A DNA stretch of 19,410 bases from contig NW_025955592.1 in the NCBI RefSeq assembly GCF_022376445.1, positions 1 to 19,410 on the forward strand, given 5' to 3'. The notes below the pieces were generated by a model that did no database searches, was not told where the DNA came from, and saw nothing but the letters and a program-made list of their open reading frames with translations. A program made the position numbers and the translations under genes. Within the stretch, counting starts at the first letter, position 1; each line of letters opens with the position of its first letter. Positions 9,022 through 18,621 of the stretch are shown here, piece after piece. This DNA is from Fomitopsis serialis. Its lineage: Eukaryota; Basidiomycota; Agaricomycetes; Polyporales; Fomitopsidaceae.

Positions 9022-12000
9022 ATGCGTCTCTGGTGGGCCCTCCTGCCCCTCGTCCCCGCCGCCCTCGCGCAGTCAGGAAACGATTCCGAGTCTCTGCTAT
9101 GGGGCGCATACCGCCCCAATCTCTACTTTGGGCTCAGGCCCAGGATCCCGCAGTCGCTCATGACAGGTCTCTTGTGGTATGGCACACAAGACTACCAGTC
9201 CCTCACCCGTCAGTCCAGGCTGTGAACTCTGCTGGAGATTCTGACAATGAGCATTGCCTCAGGCGCACGACATAACTGTGATCAGGGAGACGGTCTAAGC
9301 GGTTACACTTGGACAGAGTACGATGCACGCGAAGGCGGGGTACAAGTCATCAAGGATGCTCCGAATAACGTCGTCATCACGACTGAGTTCCTGAAAGTAC
9401 CAGGGGAGCCCACGGCGGAAGTTGGGCCGCACGCATCAAAGGAGAACCGCTGAATCCAGGTTCGTACCTCATTACGTTTGGCGGATCAGCACAAGCAGAC
9501 AGGACAACAAGCATTTCCTAGTCGGATATCCGCCATCTTTTATGCTGGGCTGGAGGGCCTCGGAGGGCTAGAGATGGAGAATGAGGAGAACGAGAACGTT
9601 GGTGATGAGTCTTCGCATTTGACAGTCTTGCCTCATGTCGGCCGTAGGGTTTCAATGGGCCTGCCAAGATTATGGGTAATTCTCCGGACTTGGATGAGTT
9701 CTCGATCCGCATTGTGGATGGTAAGTGAACTCACTCTCAGTGATTCGGTAACTCGTTGAATAGCTGCCTTGTAGGGCCGAATAATCGACATGTCGAGAGC
9801 GGCCCGTTCGCCCACGACCATGCGCACCGCATTGGCAAGACTCATTTCGCTGGCCTTCGTGCCCAGCCTGGCACGATCTGGCAAGCAAGAGGTTTGCTCC
9901 GGTTTCCTTCTTGCGTGACACGGAGCCTGACTAAATTGACTGAAGAGTTCATTTTGAAAAACATCCTGGACCATGCGCGTGACGCCTTGGGTGCGTATCA
10001 GGATACAAGCAAAGGTCTTCCCGATCCATCCTTCACGTTGCAACTATCGGACGAAGTGTACTCTGCAAGCAACCTATATGCAGTACAGAAACTTTTCGAC
10101 GGTCCTTTCCAATTTGATGTGTACTACGAGAGTGAGAGCGCGAAGCAACCGTTGGATGGTGAGCTATCTCAGATAGCGTCAGTGGCTGATACTGAACCGC
10201 CTCTTGTAGCCTCTGTGCTAGAAGAAGGGATACCTGCTCTGCTCTCGAAGTACGACAAGCGCTTCGACACCGTGCTCGCCGTACCCGCTGATTATCCTAC
10301 CACCGACCCGGAAGCACTGAAAAGCTTCTCAAAGGCCATAACGTCCAACCTGATAGGGGGCATCGGCTATTTCTACGGTACTTCGATTGTGAACAAGGGG
10401 TTCAGATTTGAGTGGGACAAGGAAGAAGACGACGCTTCCGAAAGCAATTCAGATATCGATGAAGGCGCCCGGTTGACTGAGCCGAAAGCTCTGCTGACGG
10501 CAACGCCCAGCAGAAGCTTCTTTCCAAGAGGGTTCTACTGGTGCGTATCCACTTCAGTCAATTATTCTTTTCTCATACTATGATACGACAGGGACGAAGG
10601 GTTCCATTTACTGCACATCGGCGAATGGGATAACGACCTCAGGTAAGTGCGTTCGGTTGGTATATGTTCATCGTGCTCACGCTTGCCAGTCTTGAGATCT
10701 TGAAGGACTGGATCAACCTGATTGATGAAGATGGCTGGGTCGCACGGGAACAGATCCTTGGCGAGGAAGCCCGCAGCAAAGTGCGTAGAGCTTTGTCGTT
10801 GGGTCGGGACTGCACTTAGACTCTAGACACCATCAGGTGCCACCTGAGTTCCAGACACAAGTCCCGACAAACGCAAATCCGCCCACGCTTGCGATGGCCG
10901 TCACTGCGTTCATCCATCGTATCAAGGCCTCCTCTGGTGGTCTGTCCGACGCAGACCTAGGAATGGACGTTGGCATGGGTGCCGGCTCACAGGTCCCGCT
11001 CACTGGCGCTGTGTCCCACCCAGGTAGCAAGTACGTCACGGACCACGCGCTGGCGACGTCCTACCTGAGGTCAATCTATGCACCGCTCAAACGGCACTAC
11101 GACTGGTTCCGGCGCACGCAACGCGGGCAGATCAAGCAATATGGCCGCAAGGCACGCTCGCGCACGGAGGCGTACCGCTGGCGCGGGCGCAGCGAACAGC
11201 ACGTCCTGACCAGCGGCATGGACGACTACCCGCGTGGACCGCCGCATGCCGGCGAACTGCATCTCGATCTGATCAGCTGGATGGCGTTCTTCTCGCGGAC
11301 GATGCGGGAGATCGCGGAGTTCGTCGGTGAGGTAGACGATGCCGCTGCGTTTGAGGAGATTGAAAAGGCGACGATCGGTAATATTGATGGTGAGTTTGTG
11401 GTGGCTTGTGGTGAGTCCCGGTGATCTGATCGTGCGCGGTGTCTTAGATCTGCATTGGAGTGAGGAGAACCAGATGTATTGCGACGTCGGGGTAGATAAC
11501 GATGGTGCGTCCGAATCTATTAGTCCATCTAAGCTGACCCATTGACATGTCCCTTCAGATGAGTCCTACCACGTATGCCACAGAGGGTACCTCTCCATCT
11601 TCCCCATGCTGCTAGGCCTCCTTCCCCCCGACTCGCCGCACCTCGGCGCGATCCTCGACATCGTCCGCGACCCGGAACACCTTTGGTCTCCGTTCGGCCT
11701 GCGTAGTCTGTCTATTTCGCATCCTGAGTTCGGCAAGGGCGAGAACTACTGGAAGGGCCCGATATGGATGCAGATGAACTTCCTCGCTCTGCAGTCGCTT
11801 TATAAGGTGCGGTCTCCATTTAATGTGTGCGATTGATGTGTTTTGACGGAGATGTCCTTCGCAGACGTATGCTGTCCAGGAGGGTCCGTACCGGCAGCGT
11901 GCACAGGAGATTTACTCGGAGTTGAGAAGGAACGTTGTGGACAACGCCTTCAAGGTAATAAATTATCTTGCTGTCTTTCTACGTTGTCCAGAACGCTGAG

Positions 12001-12242
12001 ACGGCCTCAGGAGTATCAAAGGACAGGCTACGTATGGGAACAGTATGACGCTGTTTCAGGAGAAGGAAGGAGAAGGTATGTTCACATGCGGCTTTCGGTG
12101 CGCTTGTCGTCGCTGAATCAGCTTTTGCCAGTCACCCATTCACGGGCTGGACGTCCCTCGTAGCCCTGAGTACGTCTTCGCGCCTCCATTTGCTTAGCCG
12201 TCGTTCTAATGTACTTCCACAGTCCTGGCTGAGAAGTACTAA
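9022..12242 (+). CDS. CWH41: ER mannosyl-oligosaccharide glucosidase I (GH63), two apparent frameshifts
   Basis: Removes the terminal alpha-1,2-glucose from Glc3Man9GlcNAc2 after N-glycan transfer in the ER lumen. Fifteen exons: 9022-9208, 9263-9463, 9522-9720, 9775-9891, 9946-10158, 10210-10540, 10592-10642, 10690-10780, 10837-11389, 11448-11504, 11559-11806, 11865-11954, 12011-12075, 12132-12169, 12223-12242; about 820 residues, normal for the family. A hydrophobic start (LWWALLPLVPAALA|QS) fits an ER signal peptide or anchor. Signatures: [90 protein letters not shown] (about 590-600, with the presumed acid Asp), GENYWKGPIWMQMN and GYVWEQYD (786-793, with the presumed base Glu). The frame slips by one missing base at 9403-9407 (before AHGGSWAARIKGEPL) and again between about 9640 and 9652 (before FNGPAKIMGNSPDLDEF). 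Introns 4 and 5 are stop-free multiples of three. The two residues after the first splice acceptor are uncertain. Confidence 0.92.
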
Positions 12243-12573
12243 AAGCCCAGATTGCGTAAGTGTCCTGTGCAATGCATCAGGCACGTCGTTTGTCATCTTC
12301 CCATTCTACATGTGTATCATAGTACCGTTCCTACCTTTTTGCGGACATATGCGGACTAAAATTGTGCGATATCTATTGATACTACTATGCCGAAGAACTT
12401 CTTGCGCAGCCAAACAAGGGTCGTGGCAAGTCGATGCATTGGTAGCCGTGAAGGTGACGTGACTCGGAGTGGCCTATGTGCGTGGTGTAATCAATACACC
12501 AATCCTCCGCTGAGTACTAGTAGACGATGTCATACAGCGAACGGTCAAAACCAGAGCGACAAATGAAGGAAGG
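12243..12573. other. Convergent 3' spacer, glucosidase I and DUF6533 gene
   Basis: Holds the two 3' UTRs. The region around 12290-12400 is AT-rich. I see no coding frame of note or structured RNA. Confidence 0.55.
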
Positions 12574-14348
12574 TCATGCGATAACGAATACGACCCTCGG
12601 AACCCCTACGGAAGGATGCCCTGACTCCTCGAGTAGGCGTGAGGTGCCGGTCTCGAGTTCCGCGTTACTACCTCTCGCCGCTGCCGGTTGCTCGACATCG
12701 ATTTCTCGCACATCCGCTAATCCCTCGCCCAATTCCCAGTCGCTGCCCATAGTCATGTCCTCCGGAGAATTGCCTGGCCCGCGGGCAGGCGACCCGGTGA
12801 GGCTTCCTACCAGACGCGCGAAACGGATGTCGGATATTTGTGATGGGGCAGATGTGTCGACACCAGAGAAGTACGCTTCCCGTAAGTTGAGGTAGAAGTG
12901 CGAGAGCAGAATTGTTTGCAATCTGTTCGATGTCTCAAAACGGATCGTACCCTCGAGCATGGCAAATGACGCACGCGTAGGCAATGGGAATTATGTCTCC
13001 GATGACACTCTAACAGGTCGCGTGAGATTTGGAGTGGGTGTATGCACCGAAGAAGCACGAGTGACACTGACTGTAGTCGCGTCCAGGACGATATTGATGG
13101 TCATGAGGAGGAAGATTGCACTTGGCTAGGTCAGTCTGAGCGTGCCCGGGCGCGTTGTACAGGGACTCACACAAAATACATTGTGCCTGTCAGTGGGGCG
13201 CATTATTCGGGGAGAAGGATCAGACACGAAGGCAACCGATTAATGCTGACTTACCATCTCTAAGGAAGAGCTTTGCCAAAGGGATATCAGTCTGCACGTC
13301 GTTGGCGAGCTTGGCCGTGTAGACATAGCGCCAGGTCGCCGCCAACAGCAATACCTCGGGGATAACGGTGGATGCTTGCCCAGCAGGGTACACTGTTTGA
13401 ATTATGACATGATCAGGTCGTCACGAGAGTCAGTTACAAGTCAAACGGAAAAGCTCCGCACATGATCTAGAGTGCACAGTGAATCGAAACTAGTCAAGTA
13501 TCTTATACAGGACATGAGGCGTACCGATCAATTGCAGGGTTGCCGCCGCTGGTGATCTCGCAGCCAACAGGTTGGGGTACGGATACCTCGGTGAGGGAGC
13601 AAATCTCATACTGACGGTCGTGGCTCTTGAGAGAGTTTGCATAGAGGTGAAGATGAACGGACGTACAACATCTATCGCGGCCTCCACTAGAGAGAACAGG
13701 CAAATTGCGACCGCGAGTGGCACGGAGCGATTACTGATGGCGTAGGCACGCAATGCCGTGAAGACTGTGAGGGAAAGGCGGATACTGTGAGTGGGGATAT
13801 GGCAGTCTGAGTAGAAGTTCCTTCGCACCGCCATTAGCAATATGGAACATTGCGCCGGCGCATATCACTATCACATTCAAGATGTGACCGCTACATGAGG
13901 CAGTCCTGGTCATGAGTAAGCCTGGGACCATGGCGGGATGTTCTACCTCTACAGCAAGGTCAGCCTGTTTGCCGCACCCAAAGGAGATTGTACTTCACCT
14001 CGCAGTTGGTGACGAAGAGTCCCAATATAACGGTCAAATATAGGTACACTGCAATGGAAAAATGCAGTAACAGGTACAATCCAGTTGCTACAGACATGCT
14101 TCGATGTCGCCATAACAGGTCGAATTCCCGCCAGAAGGTGAGACAGCGGTCATATGTGTAGATTGCTGTGCATGTAAGCCAAGGACACCTACGCAACACA
14201 GCAGAAGGCACTTACTGCACGCTGCGGAATAGCAGCAGTTTTCCACGAATCTGCGAGCCCTCGCATTAGTCGTCAAGTACACGAGGACCGGCACAACTCA
14301 CCCTACATCGAGCATTGCCATCGCATATCCGACCTCGCCCGCAGACAT
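12574..14348 (-). CDS. DUF6533 multi-pass membrane protein, function unknown
   Basis: Member of a family greatly expanded in Agaricomycetes, with about seven predicted helices and no established function. Exons as I read them: 14348-14302, 14250-14216, 14165-13999, 13946-13829, 13764-13667, 13625-13525, 13466-13438, 13392-13255, 13186-13171, 13120-13072, and a last exon from about 12951 to 12574. Key segments: NCCYSAACTIYTYDRCLTFWR, with FDLLW after it (the DUF6533 core), SVATGLYLLLHFSIAVYLYL, FTALRAYAISNRSVPLAVAI, VIPEVLLLAATWRYVYTAKL, RDGTMYFVAIFLLMTINIVL and ILLSHFYLNLREAY. The cytoplasmic tail is Ser/Pro/Glu-rich. Most junctions keep frame; intron 5 is only 41 nt. The last intron is the weak point: 120 nt to an AG at 12952-12953, or a shorter intron to an AG near 13010 that would then need a frame change. 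The ATG at 14348 is the simplest start but not proven. Confidence 0.75.
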
Positions 14349-15171
14349 TGCTGCGAACCAGTCTGCAAGTGGTGCAGCAACGTGTCGCATACATATATAC
14401 CTGCGAACCATCAAAGAACCTTGATTGAAGTGACCACACGGCATGTATTGTACCACCGTGACGGTAGTCAGCCTGGAAGTCAGCATGTACAGTGTCAGTG
14501 CTGCCCAAGACGCGCTTGGGCTTAAGGGGCTCATTGGCTATCGTGGGACGGGTGGCATACTCAGCACCGAACCGGGATCGTTACTTTAGTCGCAAGGCAG
14601 GGGCGGTGGCAACAGAGAACCACATGTCAGCTAATTCCATAATGCTAGATCCCGCGCCGAAAGGAGTGTACAGGCGGGATTCGTCGGCCTTGGTATTCCT
14701 TCTGTGTGCCCGTCAACATTTCACCATAACGAGCAGTGTCGAGAACTCAACGAAATTTGCGGCCGAGGTCGGCCGGCACGCGTGCGGATCACCTGAAAAC
14801 AAGGCCAGGCGAAGGCCCTCCGCCTGTGCACACATTTTCGGGAGGGGGTCTAACAATATGGAATTAGCTGGTATGTCAGGAATACAAGAGATGGAGCATC
14901 TGCCTGCCTCGCCTTGCATCCTGTGGCCAGCCACACACCCACACACGCGGCCGGCATGTACCGGGCGAACAGGATCCCGACTCGCGATCAGCGCTGAACC
15001 ATCGTGTGGATCATGCATATTGTCAGACACACGCCGACAGCGAAACATAGGAATCTTACGACAGCATCATGATACATGACCACGGCAGCGGTATGTACCT
15101 ATCAGTTAGATGCAGTACGTGCGAATACAGTGGGCAACAGTACAGTGTCTGCAGAGTAGACAACCCAGTGC
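14349..15171. other. Intergenic region between two minus-strand genes
   Basis: This must carry the promoter of the DUF6533 gene and the 3' UTR of the serine dehydratase. Long open frames occur on both strands (14492-15079 plus, 14713-15048 minus) but neither shows a domain, membrane segment or splice-linked continuation. I treat it as non-coding. Confidence 0.5.
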
Positions 15172-16548
15172 TCACACGGCAATCTTCCACTGCTCACCAT
15201 TACACAAAACCTCCCAGTGTGTCTGTCTCTTCAACTTGCTCTCTACGATGGTCCGATACTCGTCGAATTCCATGACCGAGATCTTGAACCCTCCGCACAC
15301 AACGAAGACGACGGTTCGCGGATCCCCAGACGTGGACGGTGGTACAAGTTTGTCGAACAGCTCGCGGGAGTACGCCGGTACGAGCGTGGTCGAGCAGGCG
15401 AGCTCCGCGAGTATCTTGTGTTCGTCTGCAACGCGAGCCGTCAGAAAGCTGGTCCACGATCATCACATGGGAAGGCCTACTGGCAAAGAGTAGTCCAGCT
15501 TGCATAGCTAGTTCGTCGTCTACGCAGACACTCTTTATGCCGCCCTTTCTGTCAAGCGCCATGCGCACGGACCCCGAAGCAGGCGAGCTCGCACCTAGCG
15601 ACGTCGCGCGTGAAGTGAGAGTGGGAAGGTGCGCAACGGTCACGTCGTACTTGTCGCAATGCACAGGTCGGACACCCTTCGCGGGCTCAGTTGTGGTGGA
15701 GAACGCACCAGGGTTGAGAGCGAGTGACTGGTAGAACAGCTCGATCCCGTGGTCTCGAGAGCGACGACAGGAACTGACGGACAAATCAGTGAGAAGCTCT
15801 GACGAGCGCGGAGAAGGGGGACTGACCGTCATCCCATCCGACCGACTTGCAGCCGAGCATAACTCCGCCACAGAGACCGGCGCCGCCGACGCTGCAGAAG
15901 ATGGCGTCCGGCTTGGCTTTGTTGGGTAGCTGTCGGGTGAGCTCTGCGATCATCGAGCTATGGCCTTCCCAGAGGAGAGGCTCGTTGTATGCAGGTACCA
16001 TGACACTAGTCAGCAGATGTTGCCGAGATGAAGAGTTCGTTAGCTATGTTCGCCGTGGGTAAGCCAACGGGTCATGCATACGCGTTTGAGTCGGCCGCTA
16101 CAGCCTGCTCTGCTGCTCTAGAGGCGTCGAGGTAGATCTTGCCTGCCGTGACGATCTCTGCGCCTTCTCGTTTCATGAACTCTACGGTGGATGCGTCGAC
16201 ACCCTCTGGAAGGAAGACAGTACACCGAAGGCGTAGTGCCTTGGACGCGCACGCTGCAGCGAGGCCGGCATTCCCTGAGGAGGCAATAATGACATGAACA
16301 TCAGGTCCGCGTTGGCGACGCGCGTGCAAGATGAAGTATGATATCCCGCGCGACTTGAAGGACTGCCCAGGCTGAAGTGCTGTTCTTGTCGTACATTGGC
16401 CACGTAGACTTTGTGTACCAGGAATAAGAATTCGTACCTCAAGCTTCAGATACACATTACAATTGAGACGAGCAGAGATGTGCGGTGAGTGGATGAGCGG
16501 AGTCTCCAGCCAGAGTTTCTCGGGATCACTATCGGCCGCAGTGGTCAT
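15172..16548 (-). CDS. PLP-dependent L-serine/threonine dehydratase, one or two apparent frameshifts
   Basis: Tryptophan-synthase-beta-fold enzyme of the Cha1/SDS type, which deaminates serine (and threonine) to pyruvate (2-oxobutyrate) in the cytosol or mitochondria. Exons: 16548-16438, 16379-16082, 16005-15827, 15773-15481, 15425-15172; introns 53-76 nt; about 378 residues. Motifs: TPLIHSPHISARLNCNVYLK, LQPGQSFKSRGISYF (K46, PLP Schiff base), VIIASSGNAGLAAACASKAL, CTVFLPEGVDASTVEFMKRE, NEPLLWEGHSSMI, SVGGAGLCGGV (175-185, phosphate-binding loop), VPVVALETTGSS, SRATSLGASSPA, ELACSTTLVPAYSRELFDKL and VVFVVCGGFKIS. At 15735-15736 the frame slips: TTGSSC reads in one frame and FYQSLALNPGAF in the next, as if one T (A on plus) were missing from TTT. 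At the first intron, exon 1 ends in phase 0 but exon 2 needs phase 1, which suggests a second missing base or an unusual splice. Confidence 0.9.
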
Positions 16549-17184
16549 GATGATGGGTTTGCACGTTCTGCCATCTACCCTTCCGCTACGGGCGTTCTTG
16601 TACTACTTGTTTGCAATCTGACTCAGTCGTGAGTCAGTCAAGCGGGAGTGTTACTAAGAGGTTGGAATTGACTCACCTGGACGTTGTGCGGCCCGTTGGT
16701 ATCAGTTCCCATCCCGAGTGATGGAGAATGGCCGCACGTGACCGTGGCGCGCCTGTTACAGTGTACGCGGAGGGTCGCGAGCACGACAGTCACTGGCAAG
16801 CAGTACCCGCAGGAGTTTGCACTCAGAGCCCATCTTACTGATGCGCGTGCGTAGCATGCTCCTGAACGTTACACATAAATAACTGCCAACATGCGTGTGA
16901 ACATGGTACGATTCCGAAAGCAAAAACGAAAGCGACGTGGAAGTGGCGAGAGCTAGTACATAGCGAAGGATAGCAGCATGGCTGACGAACGACGAACGAA
17001 AGCGGTGAATGAATGAGTATGCAAGATGCGATGCGAGGGGTCGCGCTACGTTGGTATCATACATCGGTGAAAACATGTTGCTGTCGTAGGGGGCATGAAA
17101 GGGATTGCGGTGTCCGTCTCGGGATGTACGGATGCGGATCATTACCTGTAACCTGAAGGGGGGAACACGATTTACACCATTTCG
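16549..17184. other. Intergenic region upstream of the serine dehydratase
   Basis: Contains the dehydratase promoter (nearer 16549) and the 3' UTR of the upstream minus-strand gene (nearer 17184). The open frame 16756-17142 minus has no recognisable domain and lacks a plausible partner exon. Nothing else stands out apart from an E-box at 16735-16740. Confidence 0.55.
16735..16741. promoter_or_regulatory. E-box CACGTGA upstream of serine dehydratase
   Basis: CACGTGA, in the context GCACGTGACC, lies about 190 bp upstream of the dehydratase ATG. The core matches bHLH sites such as Cbf1. The same seven-base string also occurs upstream of the sulfate permease. Chance occurrence is quite possible. 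Confidence 0.2.
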
Positions 17185-18621
17185 TCAGAATTCGTCCGGG
17201 TCGAAGTGCAATGAGTCGAAATGCAGCGAGTCCAGTCGCATCTCCATGTCCAGTTCCCCCCCATATTGATCTTCAAGCGGTCCTCGATCCTCACTACGTC
17301 TCCGTAGCTCGTCTTCTGAGAGAGAGCCAACGGAGATGAGGGAATATGACGATGAGACCGTGGAAGTGGATGTCGCCAGCTTGGACAAACCGGCAGTGTC
17401 AGGATCGCTGCGCGTAGGTTCTGGCGCAGTAGCTGAGGACGACCCTTGCGTGAATAGCTTCTGCAGATCCAGGACGGATATTCTATTCCGGAATGACCTC
17501 CGTTTGCTAAGGCGTACGGGCGGGACGGGGCTTGTTGGCGTTGATGAGCGCACTTGCCCATAGTCCTCAATCGAGGGCGATGGGTGGATCCGCTGGGAGT
17601 AGGCTTTGGACGGCGAGGCGATTGCAGGCATTGTTTGCATGTTGTATCGCTTCGGCAGAGGACTACCTTCCGCGGGCATACCTAATGGATCAACGTCGGA
17701 TTCTGCCGAGGTTGGTCGATGGTTCGGAGAGAAGGTAAAGAACTGGGCAAACGTAAGCGACTTGCGACGTGAAAGATTGGGGCTGCTCGGGCGGGGGCTC
17801 ATCTCCCGTAGTAAGTCGCCATCTGAATACCGGACGTTCTCCGCGTCTGGCGAGGAGCACGTCGGCGATTCTGTATCCACCTCTGTCGCTGTCGGACGAT
17901 GATTCTGAGAGAATGCGAAGACATGAGAGAGGGTGAGCGATTTCCGGCGAGGCAGCTTCGGGGAACTCGGGCGTGGTGCGGTATCCCGCCCCGCTGCATG
18001 CTCGGGCTTGCGCGCGGGCCGAACGTTCTCCTCTGAGCCCCAGGAGCCAGCGCTGTTAGAAGCGGACGTGCGTCGAGGCATTTTGCCTACGTTCTTTATC
18101 GACTTCAGCGCCTCTGTTGCACGCAGCCTGAGCGTCCGAGACTTCTTCATCCCCTGACCCTGCATCTCGGCCGCGTCGTTCCTGCCCTCGCTCCTCCGCA
18201 CCTTGACCACCTCCACGACGTCCTCGTCCATGACCCTTCTGCGAGAGCTTTCCTTGTGCTCCTCAAAAACGTTCTCCCTGATCAGGGCTAAGGATCCCCG
18301 CCGCGGTAAGACGATCGTGTCCTGCGAGTCGTTCTGCAGCGTCCGGTGAAACGCGGGTGCGCGGTTGTCCATCTGCTGGTAGAGATGGAGGGCGGTCTCG
18401 AGCGCGTCAATATCTGGGGACGTAGAGTGTACCTCGTGCACAGCATCCGCAGCGTCGAAGTAGCAAAACGGCGGGTTCTCGTCCTGCTCCTCCTCTGGTG
18501 GGATCACGAAGACGTTAGGTACCATGGCCTGCGCCATGGTAGGCTCCTGGGACGGGGGTGGTACATCGAGGGCGATGGAGGAAGAGCTCTCTACTGAAGG
18601 AAAGGAAAGTGCAGAGGCCAT
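17185..18621 (-). CDS. Intronless low-complexity protein with repeated RRxS motifs, function unknown
   Basis: Single-exon frame of 478 residues counted from the ATG at 18621. I chose this start because its context, CGCCCATGGCC, is strong and because the 53 codons upstream look like leader. I do not recognise a named family. It is rich in Ser, Pro, Arg and Glu and probably mostly disordered. Visible features: an acidic, aromatic N-terminal stretch (VFVIPPEEEQDENPPFCYFD), a short helix (DIDALETALHLYQQM), a basic region around 150-190, and two near-identical units at 217-245 and 277-306. Each unit has the form RPSSPxLxRRKSLT, then an F-rich helix, then FSxNHRPT. A more divergent third copy (LSKRRSFRNRISVLDLQKLF) lies at 370-390, and LPRRGSLALI at 103-112 is a partial one. 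The tail ends with a duplicated DSLHF. RRxS is a consensus for PKA-like kinases, so a phosphorylated adaptor is conceivable, but that is inference. No homology search was possible. Confidence 0.7.
   Translation of the reverse strand: MASALSFPSVESSSSIALDVPPPSQEPTMAQAMVPNVFVIPPEEEQDENPPFCYFDAADAVHEVHSTSPDIDALETALHLYQQMDNRAPAFHRTLQNDSQDTIVLPRRGSLALIRENVFEEHKESSRRRVMDEDVVEVVKVRRSEGRNDAAEMQGQGMKKSRTLRLRATEALKSIKNVGKMPRRTSASNSAGSWGSEENVRPARKPEHAAGRDTAPRPSSPKLPRRKSLTLSHVFAFSQNHRPTATEVDTESPTCSSPDAENVRYSDGDLLREMSPRPSSPNLSRRKSLTFAQFFTFSPNHRPTSAESDVDPLGMPAEGSPLPKRYNMQTMPAIASPSKAYSQRIHPSPSIEDYGQVRSSTPTSPVPPVRLSKRRSFRNRISVLDLQKLFTQGSSSATAPEPTRSDPDTAGLSKLATSTSTVSSSYSLISVGSLSEDELRRRSEDRGPLEDQYGGELDMEMRLDSLHFDSLHFDPDEF
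17200..17232 (-). repeat. C-terminal tandem DSLHF duplication
   Basis: Codons 464-474 read DSLHF twice in a row just before the terminal DPDEF. It is a short coding tandem repeat near the stop codon. Confidence 0.6.
17704..17793 (-). repeat. Intragenic repeat, copy 2 of the RRKSLT unit
   Basis: Encodes residues 277-306: PRPSSPNLSRRKSLT, then FAQFFTFSPNHRPT. It differs from copy 1 mainly in the central aromatic segment, and the DNA has diverged at synonymous sites, so the duplication is not very recent. Confidence 0.8.
17887..17973 (-). repeat. Intragenic repeat, copy 1 of the RRKSLT unit
   Basis: Encodes residues 217-245 of the intronless protein: PRPSSPKLPRRKSLT, then LSHVFAFSQNHRPT. The second copy starts exactly 60 codons later. 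Confidence 0.8.
18520..18541. repeat. Perfect 9-bp inverted repeat with 4-nt loop
   Basis: TACCATGGC and GCCATGGTA flank CTGC, inside the coding sequence of the intronless protein (the MAQAM codons). It may be an accident of Met/Ala codons. Confidence 0.5.

Noticed and set aside
14492..15079. 195-codon plus-strand open frame between the DUF6533 and dehydratase genes
   Set aside because: No domain, helix pattern or splice-linked extension; mixed composition as expected for non-coding DNA.
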